Source: Hofstenia miamia
Taxonomy: Eukaryota > Xenacoelomorpha > Acoela
NCBI GenBank assembly: GCA_004352715.1
Contig: SCFE01000030.1
Span: 515,498-579,497, forward strand
Direction: 5' to 3'
Length of the DNA stretch: 64,000 bases
The notes under the pieces are model-generated. The model searched no databases. It had not been told where the DNA came from and saw only the letters and a program-made list of their open reading frames with translations. The translations under genes and the position numbers were made by a program. How positions within the stretch are numbered: the first letter of the stretch is position 1; each line of letters starts with the position of its first letter. Positions 56,062 to 64,000 of this stretch are shown here, piece after piece.

Positions 56062-56810
56062 ATGAGGAGGCAAAAATCAATTAAATATGTCCATAACCAC
56101 ATCGATATCTTCGATATCCGAAAAAAATCGGTGAAGTTGCCTGACAGATTAAAGCATTTCAGCGAAATAATTAAGGAGCGGGATTTCAGAAATGGAGGAA
56201 GCCTTAAGAATCAGTGGTTCATATGCATTGCTAGGTGTCTTGTTTTCATAAAGCATAGAAAAATGGCATTGACCTTTGAAGTGTTGCTTAACCTTTAAAG
56301 GACTGTAGAGAATCCCAGGGGTTAAATATATATATATCAGCTCACCTTCCGGAAAAACTCAACTTTAATTATGTCTTAACAGTGGAATTCCAGAATGACC
56401 CAATAGAAAATGAATTTTCTAGGTATCGCCAGCGTTCTGGTGGAAATTATTATATCAGTTTGCCACAAGTACTCTCTGCTTTTAGAATAAATACTGCAGT
56501 ATTACTGAGTCATTTAAATGTGATTCCGACAGATATTAAAAGCTGTAGATCAACATGCAGCTTATGTGAAAGCGAAATATACCCACAAGATTTTGACTGC
56601 ATCCTTAATTTTGAATTTGAGACTCTCGAAGATTGGGAAAGATACGCATTAGTTTATGTTTGCGGCTTCATTGCACACAGTCAACCGGATACATTACAAG
56701 GTGACCCTTTTGATGANTATATATATATATACATCGATGAGGAATCAATAATCATCCTATCAGGTAATAGAAAAAATATCTGGTGTAAGCGCTTAGGGTG
56801 ATTATATCCC
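56062..56810 (+). pseudogene. P-element/THAP9-like transposase C-terminal remnant
   Basis: A frame at 56062-56298 (VKLPDRLKHFSEIIKERDF) is followed after a TA microsatellite (56326-56338) by NYVLTVEFQNDPIENEFSRY then RQRSGGNYYISLPQVLSAF, CSLCESEIYPQDFD and WERYALVYVCGFIAHS. The DPIE-x-x-FS-x-YRQ-x-GGNYY block and the later Y-GFIAHS block are what I know from the C-terminal part of P-like/THAP9-like transposases in many invertebrates. The frame runs into an N (56717) and a TA run. No termini were found. It sits in an intron of gene 2. Confidence 0.65.
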
Positions 56811-57549
56811 TTTTTCACTCCTTTTCAAAACTTTAAAAACATTTTTCTTGTGTTTTAGATAGTTTAAGTAAGCTTCTTTCAGAAAATATAACTAGTTTTG
56901 CGGAAATATTATGTTTTATATGCTCGAAATGCATTTGAAGTTGTGTTCTTCATAAATTTAACCCTTAGCAGCGCATTAGCAACGTGTTTCAAATTAAACA
57001 TTTCACAAATTATTCATTATAAATGAGTTTTAAGAATTTTGTCGTTTAGTGCATGTTTTTTAAGACCCTATATTTCAGCTTGTACTAGAAACAATGTAAA
57101 TAGACTGAAACTTTTAAGGTGAATTTTCTCGATTTGACAATTTGATGTTTGTGATATTGCAACCAGAGTTGGAACCGGGCCCGGGCCTTGGGCGGGCCGG
57201 GCCTAAAAAATTTAGCACCCCGGCTGAAATTTATCATGTCTGAAATTAAATGTATGTTCATTAATTGAATAAGATGATAGGTTGAATTCAATGCATCAAT
57301 TCATATGACGGCTTATTAGAATAATATGTTAGCAATACGATTACATAAGAATTGGCGTGGGAAGGAATAATCCATAGTTAAAGTTAAGTTAAAATAGCTA
57401 GCGGCCGCATGAATTTCTCAATTCATGCGTCAAATGAAATGACTTCGTCCACACCCTGGGAAATTATGTAAGATGAGGCAAGCAAATATTCAATTTTTTA
57501 CCAGATCTGTATCTTGAGAGGAAACAAAGACATTAAAACCTCTAACTGA

Positions 57550-57612
<63 letters not shown>

Positions 57613-57841
57613 NNNNNNNNNNNNNNNNNNNNNNNNNNNNNNNNNNNNNNNNNNNNNNNNNNNNNNNNNNNNNNNNNNNNNNNNNNNNNNNNNNNNNNNN
57701 NNNNNNNNNNNNNNNNNNNNNNNNNNNNNNNNNNNNNNNNNNNNNNNNNNNNNNNNNNNNNNNNNNNNNNNNNNNNNNNNNNNNNNNNNNNNNNNNNNNN
57801 NNNNNNNNNNNNNNNNNNNNNNNNNNNNNNNNNNNNNNNNN

Positions 57842-57875
<34 letters not shown>

Positions 57876-58852
57876 ATTGTCAATGAAAAATGACAAATTT
57901 CATTGAAATATACCTGCTAAAAAGTCAAAATAATTAAAATTTTTAAAAACATTTTTTTGGTAAAAGTGAATTTTGTCATGCAGTAGATGAGGTTGCAAGC
58001 TTTTTGAAAATATATAGTTTATTGAATTGGGATCATTAGTTATTGAGATTTGATCTTCGTGATGCTAAGCAATTATGGGCTAATTATAATTAGTGACCAC
58101 CATATCGGATAATTACGCTTAAATTAGTTTTTTTTTGAAAAATAAATTTCATTAGTGATTTTACCTCATCCAACCATATAAAAAACATATTTTTAAAGAA
58201 ATATCTTTAAGATTGAAAAAAATGCTTAAAAGGGATATAATCACCATACGGCATCTTTAACTTGCGTGTAAGATAGAACTGTTTTTCATAATGCTTACTC
58301 AATACCTCACTTCTTATTTCTCGACCGAAATTTTCACGTCGGATATCAGATAGGATAGTGTAATTCATGTTGCTGTTTGCATTTTGAGGTTTGAGTGCCC
58401 ATTAATTTTGCAATTAGTTTTCTTAGCAAAATAGAAATTCCTAAAAATTACTAATCCCAATTTAATGCAGGTATTCATTCTGCATTGAATTTGACTAAAA
58501 CGCAGTACAATCGCAGAGTGATTATTTAAGTGCAAGTGTGTTCTGAATCAAATGATTTAAAATTTCATTGCCATTTACTTTAGTTAACTAGGTTGCCTGC
58601 TGAATTTGTGCATAACACCATCGCAATCAGTCAATATGATAAAACACTATTCTTGAAGTCACACAATTGTTATTCAGTAAGATAGACTCTGCAATCTATA
58701 TCTATATTTAGCGTTATTAATGTACAGCGTTGTGAAATTCTAAACAAAAATAGATTCTTATACATTATATCATGCATGAGTATATCAATATCATAGCGTT
58801 GTTTTACAAAAATTTTTTAAATATTTTGTAAATTGTATAACTAGCTTTTTAG
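56811..58852. other. intron of gene 2 with TA arrays and N gap
   Basis: (TA)n at 57550-57612, Ns at 57613-57841, (TA)n to 57872. GC-rich CAGAGTTGGAACCGGGCCC at 57163 may be a single hAT-type end. Nothing else recognised. Confidence 0.55.
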
Positions 58853-58927
58853 ATATGGAGAGCCTGTTCGAATACCAAATACTCGCACTATGCGTGCACT
58901 ATTCACAGGACTAAGAATTCCTGTAAG
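58853..58927 (+). CDS. gene 2 exon (25 codons)
   Basis: Acceptor CTAGCTTTTTAG, donor GTAAG/GTAAAA, 75 nt, phases 2 in and 2 out. With the CT from the previous exon it reads LYGEPVRIPNTRTMRALFTG then LRIPV. The opening YGEPVRIP resembles the FG-x-P...IP part of the upstream repeats. A second possible donor (CCT/GTAAGG) would not fit the next exon. Confidence 0.55.
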
Positions 58928-60082
58928 GTAAAATTTATGCAGTTATGTTTTACATTGTAAATATATCAGATTATTATTAAATTTTCAAAACATATGACTG
59001 CATGAGGCCTTATGGGATTAAAAACCAGGAAATATGTCGACTTCTCGAATTAGCATTCAAACAAAAGGAGATCAGAATTTACACATAGCAAACAAATAAT
59101 AATTTTGCTTAGTAATGCACTGCATTTCTGAACACAGTTTTTGTTATCTCAACTGAACCCAAACAACTGTGTTAGCATCTTTAAAATTTCCTGAGTATAA
59201 AATATACAAGAATGTATTTAATAACAATAAAAAATCCAAATTGAAATTTAGAGCAGCAACAAAAGAAGCATTAAAAAAGTAAACAAATAACAAAAATGTT
59301 ATTAAGAGGTCTTTCGAAAGTTAAAGAAACTATTCTACAATAGACGAAATACGGCAAAACTCCAATCAACCCAACCTTTTTTCATTTCTGCCTTAAAAAA
59401 TGCAAAAGCCTCACTAACAAAAATCGTAGAAAGTTTGCAAATACCATACGATAAATATTTAATGCACCCTGGAATTTCTAGTCTAATACAAAAACACTAA
59501 GAATTTTAAAAATTCTTTTTTGTCACTTAAAGTTGTGTCACCATCTTAACATTCTTATTAGTAGGGTGAAACATTGTTTTACCATATTAATGCTGCTATG
59601 TGAACTATTGTTTTCTTTTTAATAATACCAAATTTAATGTATTAATTTTTTAATTCATTGCAACAGAAAATCATTATAAAATGCGAAAAGCCAGGTTAGA
59701 ACTCCTAAATGCGCTACATTGGCAAAAACGCCCAAAATTGAAGTATTCAACTACATTTTTTAAAAGACATTTTTTCAGTAATCCAATTCCTAGATAATCA
59801 TTTTCTTGAACTTAGTGCTTCAGTCATTAGATGGTAAATTAATGCTAGAACTTTTCAAAAAGTCAACTTAGTGATGCATTTTTTGAATCAAACAATCGAC
59901 TTAGCATCAGGAAAAATTTTTAGCAAGCCCAAGCTGCCATTGTTACAGTACATTGAATTTTACATACATATTTGAAATTCGCACTGCTTCAAATAGGTTT
60001 CTTACCAACTCAATGTGGCTTGCAGTGCGGCAAACAGCGTTAAAATTGCCGAAGTGTTCCGTCAGATTAGTAAATGGATGGA
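58928..60082. other. intron of gene 2, no certain feature
   Basis: No exon recognised. Upstream parts of the mariner remnant may start near 60000. Confidence 0.4.
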
Positions 60083-60331
60083 GAACTCAAATTACTACAG
60101 AATAACCCTAAAACAAAGCTTCAAAGCTCACAGTGTTTCACTTCACACCAAAGAAAACCAAGTAAATTCTCATCAAACAGGATTACAAGGAAGCACATTT
60201 TCGTAATCTTCTTTGATATGAAGGAAATGGTATCTCAGTATGTAATTCCAAACCTTCAGAACGTACAAATTCCGCCAAAAGAGTCTTGGAACACTAAATA
60301 TTTGACTATTTTTTCAACTTTTCATAGATAA
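60083..60331 (+). pseudogene. mariner-like transposase fragment
   Basis: The frame reads NPKTKLQSSQCFTSHQRKPS then KHIFVIFFDMKEMVSQYVIP. The order P-x-T-K-x-QS, KP and then a hydrophobic run ending FFD-x-K-x2-V...V-P matches mariner transposases around the second catalytic aspartate. The rest of the gene is not recognisable and no termini were found. It lies in an intron of gene 2. Confidence 0.65.
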
Positions 60332-60816
60332 GCTTTAAAAGTTAGTACCAAACGTTATTTATTTTCATGAAATATTTGTTTAATAAGCCCTGCAAACCAT
60401 GTTTAATATCAACATGCATAAAAATACAAATTGAAGTAATATTTATTGAACATAAAATAATGAGCAACATGCACATAAAATAAGATAGTACAAGTAGTCT
60501 CAAAGTAGTTTACAGGGTTTTCATTGAAGTAAAAGTTCGTGGGATATCCATGTGCTTGAACATACTCTCCGACACAGTTTTCCTAAGTTGCTTCCATACA
60601 CACACACGGATAACCTCATGTTTGTATTTGCCATAGTCGATTTTTGCAAACACCAAAATCCACAACTTTTCTTTGATCTTGAACAAGGCTAAGTTATATT
60701 TAAAGTACTGCAAGGTCCTTATCTTGTTGGAAAACATTGCAAACATGAAGTTCCATAAAATACCACAGGATCAATCCATAATGCAAATGCATGTTTCACT
60801 GTTCATTTCCTTCTAG
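60332..60816. other. intron of gene 2, no feature seen
   Basis: No recognisable signal. Confidence 0.4.
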
Positions 60817-60936
60817 TTTTAAGAAAGGTGAGGACACACTGGTTTTCATAGATGAAACATCTCCAAGATATGACTCCTGGAATGTGCTGTACAGTCGTAC
60901 ACATGTAGTGAAGTGCAGGCTAAGAAAAATATTGAG
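60817..60936 (+). CDS. gene 2 exon (40 codons), last one found
   Basis: Acceptor TTTCCTTCTAG, donor TTGAG/GTAGGT, 120 nt, phases 2 in and 2 out, fitting the exon at 58853. It reads SFKKGEDTLVFIDETSPRYD then SWNVLYSRTHVVKCRLRKIL. Mixed hydrophobic and charged pattern suggests a folded domain rather than the disordered repeats upstream. I could not find the following exon in 60.9-62.3 kb, so the gene may continue beyond the terminal transposon or end in an exon I missed. Confidence 0.6.
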
Positions 60937-62357
60937 GTAGGTAAACAACTATTGGTGCAAAATATTTTTGCTTAAATGTCAACTTGTCACTAAAGTACAT
61001 TTATAAATTTGTGTAGAGTCCAATCTTTATGTTAATGGCAATAGTAACGTCAGTCTTTGCACATTTTAGTGCGAGTGAGCACTTAACGTATATTAGATTT
61101 TGTTATGATTGTAGTAAATTAGGAAGTTTGTTCCAAGACATTTTGTAGTATCTGCAAATACAAATTCACAGTACGATTATGAAGTCCTCTAACAATTGAA
61201 GAAGCATGCGTATGCAACAGACCGAGAATGCAAGTAATTCTGTGAAACTTACAAGGGAATTTAATTGCGTATAAACTATTTGAAACATTACAGAACTCCC
61301 AATGGCTTTTATTTATATCCTTGCCGTGAAAATTATTTCGAACTTTTGTAGGTGTTGAAGTGGCAGCAAAGGCAATTCTGAGGTCTTGAAGAGAGAAGAC
61401 TTCAAAAGGTGTTTGATTTCTGGAAGAAATGCTTCAAGAATGCCATACAGTTAAAAGTTTTAATTGGTTTTTCCATTAATACCGTAAAATGGAACGTTTT
61501 TGATCATTTTCATGATAAAAATTATATAAGAAATTATCTCAAAGAAACAAAAATTTGCACAGACTGCAGATTATGTCTTAATCTCAAAATAATCTATTCA
61601 CCAGTTAATAATTTTTATAGAAAATAAAAACAAATCAAGTTCAAACCATTAAATTTTTTTTCGATTTCATGGGATAACTTGGAATATTCAATTAGAATAA
61701 GTAACAAAATATCTTTATGCATTGCACAGGATTTCAAATGCCATGAAAATGGATGTTGCTTGATCTTTCTATGCGCTGACCACATATCCATTGTTGGCAC
61801 TGAAGACACTGAAGACAATCACAATCGTTATAAGCTGCATATGAACAAGATGATAACTGCTCACTTGTTTCTTCACTTGATACCGGTATCCTTTACTTTC
61901 CGCGGTCACGGTTTCTACTTTTTGCTTGTGGGTATTCACATAATTTACCAGACGATCCTGCTACCTCATTCTCATTTGAAGTAACTATGGATAGATTCAG
62001 GCCAGGGGCAGTCTCCCATGTAACTGTTCCAAGTTATTCTGTGTTCCAAGCTACCAGTTTTATGATTAACCTCCTACACACAAAACGGAGCACTGATTTT
62101 AATATATTAGTGCTTCCATCTCATTTTGTTTATTTTCATTTTTTCTCTATGCTGTATAAGACTATGTCCATGCAGAAATTGTTGGCCCTACTTGTTTATG
62201 TTCAAAGAGTTCATTATTATCATTGAAACTACTTTTGAAATGGGAACTTTAAAGTATTACTACAACCCTTTGATGCAAGAACTGTATTACATTCTTTTCA
62301 AAGCCTAAAAAATGTAGGTTAAGTGCTAATTTATACGTTTAAGTAATACATTATAAT
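60937..62357. other. no certain feature
   Basis: Open frames at 61409-61627, 61679-61984 and 61987-62226 have no family I recognise and no phase-compatible splice sites for gene 2. Confidence 0.4.
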
Positions 62358-64000
62358 TAGGGCAACCCAAAGGGCGAAAACGTCGATGGGGGCGAAATAT
62401 TTTGATAAGTGCCAGAAAAATATAAAAGGCGAAGTGAGGGTGTAAAAGGGCGAAATTAGGGGCTGCTGCCACAAAAATACAATAGATTATAATATTATTA
62501 AATTAAATTTTGATGTTAAATTTATATAGATTAGCAATCATTCTTCTCTGGTATAATTAAGTTAACAGCTTTATTTATGTTAACCGTTGTAATACACTGG
62601 CCAATAAAATTGCGTTTTACAGACGTGATGTATTGATTTACAAATTTACACGCAGTGTAACCGCAGTGTTTTAAACTCATACATTAAACTCAAGCTGTGC
62701 GATGGGCAAGGTGGCCGTCATATGCAACACTCTATCCAACTGAATTTGAACGGCGTAGCAATATATTGTGGTGTAAATTATGGAAATGTGAGGTTAATAC
62801 AAACAAGAAAACGCAAGTAGATGATCATAGAAATGGCGTATCACACAGAAGGCGTTTATCTAATTTAACTCAAAACAACACCATCACTCAGCTAATTCCA
62901 GTCGACAGTTGGGCTCTAAAATTTACAAATGCGTTCCTTAGTGCCGATATTCCATTATACAAATTACGTCACCCTGCTATTCGTGAATTGTTTGTACAGA
63001 AGAATTTACCATCCGAAATGTGCTGTAGAAATGCCGTCAAAACGCTACACTCGCAAAATAAGGAAAACATTAAAACGAAGTTAGCTGGTAAAAAAATTAC
63101 AGTTATGTGCGACGAATCCACGGTCAATGATTCCAAATTTATTCATGTTTTATTGGGCGAAATTGGCAAGGAGTTACATTTAGTTTCATCAAAAATAGGC
63201 GACACAATTACTGCTTCAGAAGTATTAAGACATGTTGATGATTCACTCCGAGAAATGGATATTTTGCGTAATAACATTCTCCATTTTATTAGAGATGCTA
63301 CGGCATACATGATTGCTGCCAGTGGAATGTTAAAACCATTGTATCAAAAATTTGCGATCAAAGTACAGGGATGTGGACGAGTTAGTAGCAACATTAAAGG
63401 ATGCTACTGTTAAAAATAAAGCGCGCAAAAACGATTTTTATTCAGAAAATATTCTCGCTCCTCCTCAACCTGTTATAACAAGATGGTTGCAGGCAGCATT
63501 TTACTATGCGGATAATTGGTAAATCGTCAAACAGATTGTGGAAAATTGGACAGATGATGGAATTATTGTAGAGCGTGCCAAAACAGTCATAAATACAGAG
63601 AGTTTGTTCACAATTTTAATTGTACTTCATCGATACAAGACACTGGGGAACCTTATTAAGGATTTCGAAAATGGCTCTCTGTCCCTCAAAACTGGGTACA
63701 AGAAAATTACCAATTTCTGCAAAAGTCTTGACGAAGATTGGCTCATATATTAAAAATAGAATTGAAACATCGGCTGATTTGATGGACATTATTCGAGGCA
63801 ATGAGACGGGTTTGTCGCCCTCAGAAGTATATGAGCTCCAAAACGCAAAAGGGACAACAGTGGCAGTTGAGCGCACATTTAGCAAATTGAAGAAATTTTT
63901 GGCCAAAGATCGCAACTTTTCAATTTTAAACATTGAACCTTATATTTGTTCATTTTGTAACGAAAAATAAATTTTTGTCCCAAACAACCAATATTTTAAT
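62358..64000 (+). mobile_element. hAT transposon, nearly full length, runs off the window
   Basis: The left side begins near TTAGGGCAACCCAAAGGGCG with several GGCGAAA units, a plausible hAT-type terminus and subterminal repeats. The transposase frame follows. The right terminus is not in the window by 64000. Confidence 0.75.
62697..63970 (+). pseudogene. hAT transposase with BED/CGGBP1-type zinc finger, frameshifted
   Basis: N-terminal: LWCKLWKCEVNTNKKTQVDD then HRNGVSH, a BED/CGGBP1-like finger in which the second Cys is replaced by Trp. Middle (62880-63370): FTNAFLSADIPLYKLRHPAI, KKITVMCDESTVND (DE-type acid of the hAT core), HFIRDATAYMIAA. After a frameshift near 63365-63400: NDFYSENILAPPQPVITRWL, AAFYYADNW then a TAA. 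Further on: RAKTVINTESLFTILIVLHR. Final frame (to TAA 63968-63970): TTVAVERTFSKLKKFLAKDR, the hAT C-terminal dimerisation motif. Two frameshifts and a stop disable it, but long open stretches point to a fairly recent copy. Confidence 0.85.

Noticed and set aside
57163-57225. GC-rich CAGAGTTGGAACCGGGCCC block
   Set aside because: It looks like a single hAT-type end, but no matching second end or target duplication was found, so no element is called.
61355-61480. Possible mariner C-terminus (LQKVFDFWKKCFKN)
   Set aside because: Too short and too far from the mariner fragment at 60.1-60.3 kb to be joined with confidence.
61679-62308. Cluster of plus-strand open frames after the last gene 2 exon
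   Set aside because: None begins with an acceptor in the needed phase without an early stop, and no family was recognised.
1-64000. CRISPR arrays, bacterial operons, ribosome binding sites, tRNA or rRNA genes
   Set aside because: No regularly spaced repeats of CRISPR type, no prokaryotic gene layout, and no cloverleaf or rRNA sequence was recognised; the window is eukaryotic.

Overview
The window is eukaryotic, AT-rich nuclear DNA, most likely from an invertebrate metazoan. Three things point that way: split genes with GT/AG introns and matching intron phases, long (TA)n arrays, and a dense mix of decayed transposons (APE-type LINEs, an R2/R4-like LINE, a Ty3/gypsy element, hAT, Tc1, mariner, P-like and pogo-like DNA elements, and several MITE families). 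I cannot name the phylum. Several assembly gaps interrupt it. Most sit on TA arrays, and at least three have the same sequence on both sides.

Host gene 1 is on the minus strand, about 22.2 kb down to 6.27 kb. Nine exons join with compatible phases into 479 codons that I recognise as the N-terminal and middle part of a HECTD2-like HECT E3 ubiquitin ligase. The catalytic HECT domain is not in the window and should lie to the left. Its introns hold a LINE with a nested hAT MITE (7-9.9 kb), other hAT elements (12.9, 17-18.4 kb), a CCCGA-rich element and a Tc1 remnant. A second LINE (2.1-5.55 kb, minus) and a RAG1/Transib-like transposase relic (0.06-1 kb) lie beyond its last visible exon.

23-44 kb is mainly transposon graveyard: another copy of the CAGACTTG hAT MITE, a truncated LINE (26.3-27.7 kb), a Ty3/gypsy element with 163-bp LTRs (31.5-34.8 kb, minus), an APE-type LINE (38.9-42.6 kb, plus) and an R2/R4-like LINE 3' end (42.6-43.7 kb, minus), the last two meeting tail to tail at a shared (ATT)n.

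Host gene 2 is on the plus strand, about 44.7-60.9 kb. Exons at 48.66, 52.70, 52.89, 58.85 and 60.82 kb join in phase; earlier exons at 44.73 and 46.74 kb are possible. Its largest exon encodes six tandem repeats of about 35 residues (core PK-D-[FY]-x3-R-x-[KR]-F-G-x-P), a family I do not recognise. One in-frame TAA lies just before the first repeat. Its introns hold P-like and mariner remnants and MITEs. The window ends in a nearly complete but frameshifted hAT transposase gene with a BED/CGGBP1-type zinc finger.
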